From assembly GCA_963678855.1 (NCBI GenBank), contig OY787448.1, positions 1,054,001 to 1,118,000 of the forward strand: a stretch of 64,000 bases of DNA, written 5' to 3'. The notes beneath the pieces were generated by a model. The model had not been told where the DNA came from. It searched no databases and saw only the letters and a list, made by a program, of their open reading frames with translations. Positions 40,033 through 48,199 of the stretch are shown here, one piece after another. Origin of the DNA: F22 sp963678855 (GTDB lineage: Bacteria; Bacteroidota; Bacteroidia; Bacteroidales; Bacteroidaceae). A program made the position numbers and the translations under genes. Within the stretch, counting starts at the first letter, position 1. Each line of letters begins with the position of its first letter.

Positions 40033-40127
40033 TATAGATGTACATGTATACATGTATAGATGTACACTTATACGTGCATAGATGTACATCTATACCTGCA
40101 TAAATGTACATCTATACATTCATTCAT
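40033..40127. repeat. Tandem array B: four 22-bp units with alternating dyads
   Basis: Units begin near 40033, 40055, 40077 and 40099 (exact 22-bp period). Each combines the palindrome tagatgtacatcta, perfect in unit 3, with a second dyad such as tatacatgtata. Differs in sequence from arrays A and C but has the same architecture. Confidence 0.85.
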
Positions 40128-40201
40128 AGGACAAGAAACTTCTTTGGGAGCGTATAAACGCTGATACACAGTCTATTCTATCCACTATTGCTTATAAACA
40201 C

Positions 40202-40233
40202 AACGAGGCTGCGTCACCATTGACACAGCCCCA
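40202..40233 (-). terminator. Terminator of the OPT transporter gene
   Basis: Minus strand 10-bp stem GGCTGTGTCA/TGACGCAGCC (one G-U) with a 4-nt loop, 30 bp beyond the stop; a weak T-rich tail follows. Confidence 0.6.
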
Positions 40234-40261
40234 TTTAATATCTATACTAAAGTCAAGGAAT

Positions 40262-42268
40262 TTACGCCCTTGTTTTCATCGCACTCTTTATACAGTAAGC
40301 TATCAAAGCACCATAAGCAACGATAGATAGCAATTGTGCATAGCCACTTTCAGACCAGCCTTCTACCCATTGGTTCATAGCCAAGTGCACACCAAGGAAA
40401 GCAAGCACAGCACTCACTACACCCATCAAGGCACCACCAGCGATAAATCCTGAGGCAATAAGTGTTCCCTTATCAAAGCGAGCAGTATTCAATTTATCAT
40501 CCATACTTCGGCTAGATACATACCAACTTATAAGTCCACCAACTACAAGTGGCAAGTTTAGTTCTAGTGGGATAAACATACCAAGTGCAAAAGCCAAAGC
40601 AGGTACTTTACATACCGTCAATACAATAGCAATGACTGCACCGATAGCGTACAACAACCAAGGTGCTGGTGTACCATTCATCAATGGCTCCACAACCGCT
40701 GCAAGCGCATTGGCTTGAGGTGCAGCAAGAGCATTATCACCTGTAAAGCCATATGCCTTGTTCAAGACAATCATCACACCACCTACTGTAGCAGCAGAGA
40801 CTAGAGTACCTAAAAACTTCCATCCTTCTTGCTTAGCAGGAGTTGTACCTAGCCAGTAACCAATCTTCAAATCGGTAATGAATCCACCAGCCATGGCCAA
40901 AGCAGTACATACCACACCACCCATCACTAGAGCGGCGACCATACCACCTGTACCTTTCAAACCGACAGCAGCCATGATAACAGATGCTAGGATAAGCGTC
41001 ATCAAGGTCATACCTGATACTGGATTAGACCCTACAATAGCAATTGCGTTGGCAGCAACCGTTGTAAACAAGAATGCAATTGCTGCTACTAGCAACAAAG
41101 CAATGATTGTATGCAAGATATTACCGCTCATGACACCAAAGTAGAAGAAAACTAGAATCAGTAGAATAGTCGCAATCACACCATAAGCAATCACCTTCAT
41201 AGGAAGATCCTTATTAGTACGTTCTACGTTATCAGTTGTTTTAGCCCCTTTCAACTCACGACCAGCAAGGCCTACAGCACTCTTGATAATACCCCAGGAT
41301 TTGATAATACCAATAATACCTGCCATCGCGATACCACCGATACCGATGCTACGAGCATATTGCTTAAAGATAACCTCTGGAGACATTGTGCCTACAGCTT
41401 GTGTAATCTCTGTGTTCCATGCATTTAGCACAGCATCTCCCCAGAATACAGACATCAATGGGATAATCAACCACCATACTGCCACACTACCAGCTGCGAT
41501 AATCAACGCATAACGTAAACCTACGATATACCCAAGACCAAGCACGGCTGCACCGCTATTCAGTTTGAAGACAAGCTTCGTTTTATCTGCCACAACCTGT
41601 CCAAAAGCAGTCGCTGTAGAAGAGATATTCTCACTCCATAAGTGGAAAGTAGACACGATAAAGTCGTAAAGACCACCAACAAGACCCGCCATCAGAAGTG
41701 GCTTCGCTTGACTACCCCCCTTTTCACCAGATACCAACACTTGCGTAGTAGCTGTGGCTTCTGGGAAAGGATACTTACCGTGCATAGATTTCACAAAGTA
41801 CTTACGGAAAGGGATAATGAATAGAATACCTAAGATACCACCAAGCAATGAGCTCAAGAATACTTGCACAAAGCTTACTGTCATCTCTGGATATTTATCT
41901 TTCAAGATATAAAGAGCAGGCAATGTAAAGATAGCCCCAGCTACAATCACACCACTACTGGCACCAATACTCTGGATAATCACATTTTCACCAAGGGCAC
42001 CCTTTCTCTTGGCTGCTGTAGATACCCCTACAGCGATAATTGCAATCGGAATAGCTGCTTCAAAAACCTGCCCTACCTTCAAACCAAGGTATGCCGCTGC
42101 TGCACTAAATAGGATGGCCATAAACACACCCCACAATACCGACCACATATTGACTTCTGGATAGACCCCTTTGGCATCCATCAGTGGTTTATACTCTTCC
42201 CCTTTTTTAAGAGGGCGAAAAGCATTTTCTGGCAGCGAACTGCCTATCTTTTCAGATGTTTCTTGCAT
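40262..42268 (-). CDS. OPT family oligopeptide transporter
   Basis: 668 residues with about 15 hydrophobic segments after a 35-residue cytoplasmic N-terminus. Family features include AYLGLKVGQVFEAAIPIAI (first helix pair), GKYPFPEATATTQVLVSGE, and SNPVSGMTLMTL near the middle. OPT proteins import oligopeptides or metal chelates by proton symport; the bacterial branch is poorly characterised. Separated from the upstream DUF1573 gene by a large hairpin. Confidence 0.93.
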   Translation of the reverse strand: MQETSEKIGSSLPENAFRPLKKGEEYKPLMDAKGVYPEVNMWSVLWGVFMAILFSAAAAYLGLKVGQVFEAAIPIAIIAVGVSTAAKRKGALGENVIIQSIGASSGVIVAGAIFTLPALYILKDKYPEMTVSFVQVFLSSLLGGILGILFIIPFRKYFVKSMHGKYPFPEATATTQVLVSGEKGGSQAKPLLMAGLVGGLYDFIVSTFHLWSENISSTATAFGQVVADKTKLVFKLNSGAAVLGLGYIVGLRYALIIAAGSVAVWWLIIPLMSVFWGDAVLNAWNTEITQAVGTMSPEVIFKQYARSIGIGGIAMAGIIGIIKSWGIIKSAVGLAGRELKGAKTTDNVERTNKDLPMKVIAYGVIATILLILVFFYFGVMSGNILHTIIALLLVAAIAFLFTTVAANAIAIVGSNPVSGMTLMTLILASVIMAAVGLKGTGGMVAALVMGGVVCTALAMAGGFITDLKIGYWLGTTPAKQEGWKFLGTLVSAATVGGVMIVLNKAYGFTGDNALAAPQANALAAVVEPLMNGTPAPWLLYAIGAVIAIVLTVCKVPALAFALGMFIPLELNLPLVVGGLISWYVSSRSMDDKLNTARFDKGTLIASGFIAGGALMGVVSAVLAFLGVHLAMNQWVEGWSESGYAQLLSIVAYGALIAYCIKSAMKTRA

Positions 42269-42306
42269 AATACTAAGTGTAAATATTAAGGAATAGTTAT
42301 AAACGA

Positions 42307-42351
42307 CAAGTGGTCGCTTCTACTTGTCGCACAAATAGAAGCTACCACTTG
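42307..42351 (-). terminator. Hairpin after the DUF1573 gene
   Basis: Minus strand near-perfect long stem (CAAGTGGT...TAGAAGC-type arms, about 16 bp) in the 101-bp gap before the OPT start; followed by TCGTTTATAAC. Confidence 0.6.
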
Positions 42352-42369
42352 GTATAAAATACAGTGTTG

Positions 42370-42765
42370 TTATTTCTTGGGAGTCATCTCACCTTCGATA
42401 AACAAGCGCATGATTGAATGCTTCGAGTTTGTGCGAATAGTAATTGACTTTTTGAATTTACCTGGAAACTTATTACGTCCATTGTATGTCACCATAATAA
42501 CACCTGTTTCACCTGCCTTAATAGGTTCTTTTGTGAACTTAGGAATAGTACACCCACATGATGCGACTGCTTGGTGGATAATCAAAGGCGCACCACCTGT
42601 ATTGGTAAATTTAAATTCTGTCTTCACCACAGGGTTTTCTTCAGGAAATACCCCCAAGTCGATAGTTGTCTTTTCAAACTTGATATCGGCTTCAGATTTT
42701 GTTTCAGCAAACGCAGTCATGACTAATGTCATAATCATCAGCGTGCTCACTAGTAATTTTTTCAT
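42370..42765 (-). CDS. Secreted DUF1573 protein
   Basis: 131 residues. Signal peptide about 1-20 (ends TAFA). The remainder is a single immunoglobulin-like DUF1573 domain (ASPHA/MSP-like fold): an ITF.. type strand, FKFTNTGGAPLIIHQAVASC, and CGCTIPKFTKEPIKAGE with the conserved CGCT. Role unknown; found in the periplasm of many Bacteroidota. Follows the acyl-CoA ligase gene by 37 bp and is probably cotranscribed. Confidence 0.9.
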   Translation of the reverse strand: MKKLLVSTLMIMTLVMTAFAETKSEADIKFEKTTIDLGVFPEENPVVKTEFKFTNTGGAPLIIHQAVASCGCTIPKFTKEPIKAGETGVIMVTYNGRNKFPGKFKKSITIRTNSKHSIMRLFIEGEMTPKK

Positions 42766-42802
42766 CTTATATTTTCTTCATTGATTAGTTCACTACCAAA
42801 AT

Positions 42803-44461
42803 CTATCCTTTTGCTTCTTGATACATGAATCGCTTGATACTCTTCTTTGGAGTTTTCGCAAATTCTTCCGGATAAATTTTCATTTTCGCCAAACGAGAAT
42901 AAGCAGGAAGTTCCGAATTTAATGCCACACGGTTTTCTTCCATTCTAGTTTCGACATCATCATTTGTCAAGCCATTAGCAAAGGCATCGTCAAAATCAGG
43001 ATAGACTAGTCCCACAAGTTTGTCTCCTTGCTGAACCACTAGACTCTCAGATACATAAGGCATATTATTTAGCTTATCTTCAATCTCTTCTGGATAGATA
43101 TTCTGACCACTAGCACCTAGCAACATATTCTTACTACGCCCTTTGATAAACAAGTTGCCTTCAGCATCAATAATTCCGAGGTCACCTGTTCGCATCCAGC
43201 CATCTTCAGTAAAAATCGTTTTTGTTGCTTCTTCGTTCTTGTAATACCCCAACATAACGTTTGGTCCTTTCACTAAGATTTCACCGACTTCGTTTTGAGG
43301 GTCTTTAGAATCAATCTTCAATTCCATACGAGGTGCTGCTTTACCACAACTACCTTGTGCAAAACGACTCCAGTCTTCATAAGCTAGGATAGGGCCACAT
43401 TCTGTCATACCGTATCCTACTGTATATGGAAACTTGATATCTTTCATGAATTGTTCGATTTCTTGGTTGAAGGCTGCACCACCTACAATCACTTCAAGGA
43501 AGCGACCACCAAAAGCATCTACCATCTTCTGACGAATAGATTCACGAATCTTGTCGTTGATAATAGGTAGCTTCATCAACACCTTCATAGTTGGGGTTTC
43601 CAACTTAGGCAAAATATTCTTCTTGATAATCTTTTCTATAATCAAAGGTACAGCAATCACTAGATCTGGTTTCACTTCAGCAAACGCTTGGAAGATGACC
43701 TTTGGACTAGGCATACGAGTCAAGAAATAAATATGTGCACCTACTGAGAACTCATATAAGAATTCAAAGGCCAAACCATACATATGCGCCATTGGCAACA
43801 TAGAAACCAATTTGCTACCTGGTGATAAGTCCAATACATCATGAGCAAATTGAGTATTACTCCATAGAGAGCGATACGGTAGCATCACCCCTTTACTGTA
43901 GCCAGATGTACCACTGGTATAGTTTAGCAAGGCCAATTCATCTGGGCTATCTTTATGATAACTCACATGCTCAACTGTGAAAATCTTTGGATATTTCTCA
44001 CCAAACAACTTATTCAGATGATCGCGAGCATAATCTAACTTCTTGCGGCGAGACACCAGTACAGAGAAGTCAGGCATATAGACCACACCTTCTAATTTAG
44101 GCATGTGGTTTTCATTCAGATTCTCCCACATCATATCTCCTACGAAAAGCAATTTTGCTTCACTATGATTTACAATGTGGTGGACATTATCTGGTTTAAA
44201 TTCATGTAGAATAGGTACAATAACTGCACCATATGTAAGAGTGGCTAGGAATGTCACTCCCCAATGCGAACTATTTCGCCCGCAGACAGCAATCTTATCT
44301 CCTTTTTTGACACCACTATGTTCAAATAAGATATGTAGCTTCTCTATTTTACGAGCTACATCCTTATACTGCAAAGTCGCGCCTTGGTAATCTGTTAGGG
44401 CATTTAAGTCCCAGTTTTTTTTAATGCTATTCTCTACGAAAGCTATAAAACTCTGTTCCAT
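42803..44461 (-). CDS. Long-chain acyl-CoA synthetase (AMP-forming)
   Basis: 552 residues of the ANL superfamily. It activates fatty acids to acyl-CoA through an acyl-adenylate. The P-loop TSGTSGYSKGVMLP (about 183-196), GYGMTECGP, and the hinge motif with MRTGDLGIID are intact, and the C-terminal catalytic lysine is in KTPKKSIKRF. Substrate chain length cannot be read. Cytoplasmic, possibly membrane-associated. First gene of a unit with the DUF1573 gene. It may feed the acyl-CoA dehydrogenase encoded 4 kb away. Confidence 0.93.
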   Translation of the reverse strand: MEQSFIAFVENSIKKNWDLNALTDYQGATLQYKDVARKIEKLHILFEHSGVKKGDKIAVCGRNSSHWGVTFLATLTYGAVIVPILHEFKPDNVHHIVNHSEAKLLFVGDMMWENLNENHMPKLEGVVYMPDFSVLVSRRKKLDYARDHLNKLFGEKYPKIFTVEHVSYHKDSPDELALLNYTSGTSGYSKGVMLPYRSLWSNTQFAHDVLDLSPGSKLVSMLPMAHMYGLAFEFLYEFSVGAHIYFLTRMPSPKVIFQAFAEVKPDLVIAVPLIIEKIIKKNILPKLETPTMKVLMKLPIINDKIRESIRQKMVDAFGGRFLEVIVGGAAFNQEIEQFMKDIKFPYTVGYGMTECGPILAYEDWSRFAQGSCGKAAPRMELKIDSKDPQNEVGEILVKGPNVMLGYYKNEEATKTIFTEDGWMRTGDLGIIDAEGNLFIKGRSKNMLLGASGQNIYPEEIEDKLNNMPYVSESLVVQQGDKLVGLVYPDFDDAFANGLTNDDVETRMEENRVALNSELPAYSRLAKMKIYPEEFAKTPKKSIKRFMYQEAKG

Positions 44462-44491
44462 GTGTTATTGCACAATTAATTTAAATCTGGG

Positions 44492-44521
44492 CAAATATAA
44501 GTGTTTTACGAAGAATATCAA
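44492..44521 (-). promoter_or_regulatory. Promoter of the acyl-CoA ligase gene
   Basis: Minus strand TTG (44521-44519), 19 bp, TATATTTG (44499-44492), 31 nt before ATG 44461. Confidence 0.55.
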
Positions 44522-44636
44522 GTGATTTCTAGCGTTTTTCAATCAATTGTAAAGTGAAAGTACGTATATTTTAGCATACGTCCACACTATATGACGCCTC
44601 GTCACATTTTGTTAACGTTAAGCAATAGTGGAGAAT

Positions 44637-45257
44637 TTACAATTGCTTCAAAGCTATTTTTACCACTTCCTCAACGGCAGCTGTTGGTTGCTTTTCTAAG
44701 ATAGCTTGGACAGCCTTTTGTGTAGCAGCTGGCTGGAAGCCTAGCATTGTCAATGCTGCCACAGCTTCTTGACTGACTTGATGTTGTGCAGCCAATGGAC
44801 TTGGTCCATCTCCTACAGAGCCTATAGCACCCGCACTGCTAGTCATTTGACCAGACACCTGTGCTACTTTATCCTTAAGCTCTACCACGATACGTTCGGC
44901 TGTCTTCTTACCAATACCCTTAACGCTTTGCAGCAAACTGATATTCTCAGTCATAATCACATCGGTCAATTCACGAGCAGATAAAGACGACAAGATGGTT
45001 CGAGCTGTATTCCCAGCGATACCTCGCACAGAAGTTAGCAACAAGAAAAGTGAGCGTTCTTCACGGCTCACAAATCCAAATAGTTGATGCGTATCTTCAC
45101 GAATCACCTCATATATATATAGTTTGACTTCCTTCTTACCTTGTATAGCACTGTAGGTAGTCAGAGAGATATTGACTTCATAGCCTACCCCATAACACTC
45201 AACCACTGCTACAGTAGGTTGCAACTCGGCCAATTCGCCTCTTAAATATTCAATCAT
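44637..45257 (-). CDS. ruvA: Holliday junction branch migration protein RuvA
   Basis: 206 residues, normal length. The N-terminal OB domain starts MIEYLRGELAEL, the two helix-hairpin-helix motifs are present (SVRGIAGNTARTIL and SVKGIGKKTAERIV), and the C-terminal domain that contacts RuvB follows a flexible Ser/Gly/Pro linker. RuvA tetramers hold Holliday junctions while RuvB drives branch migration. ruvB and ruvC are not adjacent. Divergent from thyA. Confidence 0.96.
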   Translation of the reverse strand: MIEYLRGELAELQPTVAVVECYGVGYEVNISLTTYSAIQGKKEVKLYIYEVIREDTHQLFGFVSREERSLFLLLTSVRGIAGNTARTILSSLSARELTDVIMTENISLLQSVKGIGKKTAERIVVELKDKVAQVSGQMTSSAGAIGSVGDGPSPLAAQHQVSQEAVAALTMLGFQPAATQKAVQAILEKQPTAAVEEVVKIALKQL

Positions 45258-45324
45258 AATCGTTTTTCAATTTTAATTACGAGCGAAATTACAGAAATTA
45301 TGTGACATAATCGAATAGATTTAT

Positions 45325-45332
45325 TACTTTTG
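45325..45332 (+). promoter_or_regulatory. -7 box of the thyA promoter
   Basis: TACTTTTG, exact match, about 70 nt before ATG 45402. Confidence 0.5.
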
Positions 45333-45401
45333 CATTTGCTGTCTTTCAATATGAGACAACCACACATTATATTATTACATTTAAACAGATATCACTCAAC
45401 A

Positions 45402-46196
45402 ATGAAACAATACCAAGATCTCCTTCGCCGTGTCCTAAAAGAAGGTGCACAAAAGGGCGACCGCACAGGTACAGGTACTAAAAGTGTATTTGGTCACCAA
45501 ATGCGTTTCGACCTTAGTGAAGGATTCCCTGTCTTGACGACCAAGAAATTACATCTAAAATCAATCATCCATGAGCTGCTCTGGTTTCTTAAAGGAGATA
45601 CAAATGTAAAGTATCTGCAAGATAATGGTGTGCGAATCTGGAATGAGTGGGCTGATGAAGATGGCGACTTAGGACATATCTACGGATACCAATGGCGTTC
45701 TTGGCCAGACTATCAAGGTGGAAATATAGACCAGATTACAAACCTGATTGAAACCATTAAGAAAGATCCTAACTCACGCCGCATGCTTGTGAGTGCTTGG
45801 AATGTAGCCGACCTCAATAATATGAATCTGCCTCCATGCCACATTCTCTTTCAACTATACGTAGCTGATGGACGATTGAGCATGCAGTTATACCAACGTT
45901 CTGCAGACATCTTCTTAGGGGTGCCTTTCAACATAGCAAGTTATGCTTTGCTATTGATGATGCTCGCGCAAGTGACAGGACTTGAAGCAGGAGAATTTGT
46001 GCACACACTTGGCGATGCGCATATCTACAACAACCATATGGAGCAAGTGGAACTGCAACTCTCTAGAGAGACAAGACCACTACCACGCATGGTCATCAAT
46101 CCTGACATAAAAGATATATTTGACTTTAAGTTTGAAGACTTTAAGCTAGAGGATTACGATCCTCATCCACATATAGCGGGTAAGGTTTCGGTTTAA
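45402..46196 (+). CDS. thyA: Thymidylate synthase
   Basis: Methylates dUMP to dTMP with methylene-tetrahydrofolate. From ATG 45402 it has 264 residues, exactly the E. coli length; the frame is open 24 codons further, into the promoter. The catalytic Cys is in LPPCHILFQ and the dUMP-binding segment QRSADIFLGVPFNIASYA follows. No dihydrofolate reductase gene follows, unlike the usual thyA-folA pair. The stop codon lies in the loop of a strong hairpin. Confidence 0.97.
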   Translation: MKQYQDLLRRVLKEGAQKGDRTGTGTKSVFGHQMRFDLSEGFPVLTTKKLHLKSIIHELLWFLKGDTNVKYLQDNGVRIWNEWADEDGDLGHIYGYQWRSWPDYQGGNIDQITNLIETIKKDPNSRRMLVSAWNVADLNNMNLPPCHILFQLYVADGRLSMQLYQRSADIFLGVPFNIASYALLLMMLAQVTGLEAGEFVHTLGDAHIYNNHMEQVELQLSRETRPLPRMVINPDIKDIFDFKFEDFKLEDYDPHPHIAGKVSV

Positions 46197-46212
46197 TCCG
46201 AAACCTTACCCG
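46177..46212 (+). terminator. Hairpin containing the thyA stop codon
   Basis: Perfect 15-bp stem (46177-46191 with 46198-46212) around a 6-nt loop holding the TAA. No T run follows, so termination there is not certain. Confidence 0.55.
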
Positions 46213-46248
46213 TTGTTGCTTACTTAGCGGTCTTAAACTCCTGCTATG

Positions 46249-46256
46249 TAGCTTTG
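46249..46256 (+). promoter_or_regulatory. -7 box of the etf operon promoter
   Basis: TAGCTTTG, exact TAnnTTTG match, 35 nt before ATG 46292. Confidence 0.4.
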
Positions 46257-46291
46257 AATACCATTAATTTATTATACCAAAAACACAGTTT

Positions 46292-47161
46292 ATGAAGTAT
46301 CAGATGATTGTTCTGGCCAAGCAAGTGCCAGACACCCGCAACGTGGGTAAAGATGCGATGAACGAAGACGGAACGGTCAATCGTAGAGCCCTTCCAGCAA
46401 TCTTCAACCCTGAAGACCTCAACGCACTAGAACAAGCACTTCTCATCAAGGACCGCTTTCCTAAGTCGACTATTACTATTTTGACAATGGGTCCTCCTCG
46501 CGCAGCCGATTTGCTACGTGAAGGTTTGTACCGCGGTGCCGACCGTGCGGTTCTACTAACTGACCGTGCATTTGCAGGTGCAGATACACTTGCCACTAGT
46601 TACGCTTTGTCACAAGCAATCAAGCAACTAGGTAAATTTGACCTTATCGTAGGTGGTCGTCAAGCTATTGATGGCGATACTGCGCAAGTTGGTCCTCAGG
46701 TAGCCGAAAAACTAGGCATTCCTCAAGTTACATATACAGAAGAAGTCCTAGACATTACTAAGAAAGATATCACTATCCGTCGCCATATCGATGGTGGTGT
46801 AGAGACTGTCAAAGCTCCTCTTCCATTAATGATTACAGTTACTGGTTCGGCCACTCCGTGCCGTCCACGTCATGCAAAACTTGTGATGCAATACAAGCGT
46901 GCCATGACTCCTGCAGAATGGCAAGAGACTTATCCTGATCGTAAACTACTTCCTATAGACAACCCATTGCATATCGTACAGTGGTCGACAGCAGATGTTG
47001 ATGCTGATATCAAACAATGCGGTCTTTCGGGGTCTCCAACTAAAGTGAAGAAAGTAGAAAACATCAATTTTGTAGCCAAAGAAAACCGTCGCTTAGAAGC
47101 TACGGACGCAGAGATCGAAAGCCTCATCGTAGAGCTACTAGAAAACCACACAATCGGATAA
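46292..47161 (+). CDS. etfB: Electron transfer flavoprotein, beta subunit
   Basis: 289 residues. Begins MKYQMIVLAKQVPDTRNVG and carries the GGRQAIDGDTAQVGPQ nucleotide-binding segment typical of EtfB; the AMP-binding part is intact. With EtfA it takes electrons from acyl-CoA dehydrogenases. First gene of the etfB-etfA-acyl-CoA dehydrogenase operon, 3 bp before etfA. Confidence 0.95.
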   Translation: MKYQMIVLAKQVPDTRNVGKDAMNEDGTVNRRALPAIFNPEDLNALEQALLIKDRFPKSTITILTMGPPRAADLLREGLYRGADRAVLLTDRAFAGADTLATSYALSQAIKQLGKFDLIVGGRQAIDGDTAQVGPQVAEKLGIPQVTYTEEVLDITKKDITIRRHIDGGVETVKAPLPLMITVTGSATPCRPRHAKLVMQYKRAMTPAEWQETYPDRKLLPIDNPLHIVQWSTADVDADIKQCGLSGSPTKVKKVENINFVAKENRRLEATDAEIESLIVELLENHTIG

Positions 47162-47164
47162 GCC

Positions 47165-48187
47165 ATGAAAAATTTATTTGTATATCTTGAAATAGAAGGT
47201 GATGTTGTTGTAGACGTCAGCTTAGAACTATTGACAAAAGGACGCGCCTTAGCTACTGAACTAGGCGTAAAACTTGAAGCCGTAGCTATCGGCCATAAAT
47301 TAGACAAAATTGAAAAGCAAGTCGTACCTTATGGTGTAGATATTCTACACATCTTTGACGACAAGCGTCTAGCTCCATATACGACACTGCCAACCACAAC
47401 TATTCTAGTAGAGCTCTTCAAAAAAGAAAAACCACAAATCTGTCTGATGGGTGCTACTGTCATTGGTCGTGATCTTGGGCCTCGTGTATCATCTGCATTG
47501 TTTAGTGGATTGACTGCCGACTGTACATCTCTAGTTATCGGTGACTACGAAGACAAGAAGATGAAAAAGCAATATGAAAATCTATTGTATCAGATTCGTC
47601 CTGCCTTCGGTGGTAACATCGTAGCGACCATCGTAAACCCTGAAAATCGTCCACAAATGGCCACTGTTCGTGAGGGTGTAATGAAACGTGAGATTCTAGA
47701 TCCTAACTACAAAGTGGAATCTGTAATTCGTCACGATGTAAATAAGTTTGTTACTAAAGCAGACTTCGTGGTTGAAGTCATCAACCGCCACGTTGAAAAA
47801 GCAGCACACAACTTGAAAGGTTCACCTATCGTAGTATGTGGTGGTTATGGTGTAGGCTCTAAGGAAAACTTCGACATGCTTTTCGACCTAGCTAAATGCC
47901 TAAGTGGTGAAGTGGGTGCCAGCCGTGCAGCTGTAGATGCAGGTTTCTGTGATCACGATCGCCAAATTGGCCAAACAGGTGTGACAGTCCGCCCTAAACT
48001 ATATATCGCTTGCGGTATCTCTGGCCAAATCCAGCACATCGCTGGCATGCAAGAGAGTGCCATGATTATCTCGATCAATAACGATCCTGATGCGCCAATC
48101 AACAATATCGCAGACTATGTCATCACTGGCGACATCGAAGAAGTGGTGCCAAAGATGATTCATTTTTACAAAAGCAACAGTAAATAA
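47165..48187 (+). CDS. etfA: Electron transfer flavoprotein, alpha subunit
   Basis: 340 residues. The FAD domain is in the C-terminal third: GGYGVGSKENFDML, then GQTGVTVRPKLYIACGISG and QHIAGM, the classical EtfA FAD signature. It forms a heterodimer with EtfB and holds the electron-carrying FAD. The adjacent dehydrogenase gene suggests one dedicated electron path; whether electrons go to the quinone pool or are bifurcated cannot be read here. Confidence 0.95.
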   Translation: MKNLFVYLEIEGDVVVDVSLELLTKGRALATELGVKLEAVAIGHKLDKIEKQVVPYGVDILHIFDDKRLAPYTTLPTTTILVELFKKEKPQICLMGATVIGRDLGPRVSSALFSGLTADCTSLVIGDYEDKKMKKQYENLLYQIRPAFGGNIVATIVNPENRPQMATVREGVMKREILDPNYKVESVIRHDVNKFVTKADFVVEVINRHVEKAAHNLKGSPIVVCGGYGVGSKENFDMLFDLAKCLSGEVGASRAAVDAGFCDHDRQIGQTGVTVRPKLYIACGISGQIQHIAGMQESAMIISINNDPDAPINNIADYVITGDIEEVVPKMIHFYKSNSK

Positions 48188-48199
48188 GGAGGACAAAAC
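48186..48199 (+). promoter_or_regulatory. Strong Shine-Dalgarno before the acyl-CoA dehydrogenase gene
   Basis: AAGGAGG lies 7 nt before ATG 48200, a near-perfect complement of the CCTCCTT tail of the 16S rRNA in this window. Most other starts here have no SD. Confidence 0.7.

Larger units (their letters stand above)
39695..40261. other. Gene-free spacer with tandem repeats
   Basis: 567 bp with no credible gene. Contains the -7 box of the flavin-protein gene, array B (40033-40127) and the OPT terminator (40207-40230). The part from about 39770 to 40020 shows nothing recognised. Confidence 0.7.

Noticed and set aside
40033..40127. CRISPR-like array
   Set aside because: Repeats are contiguous at 22 bp with no unique spacers and no cas genes; the same holds for the arrays at 18398 and 60708.
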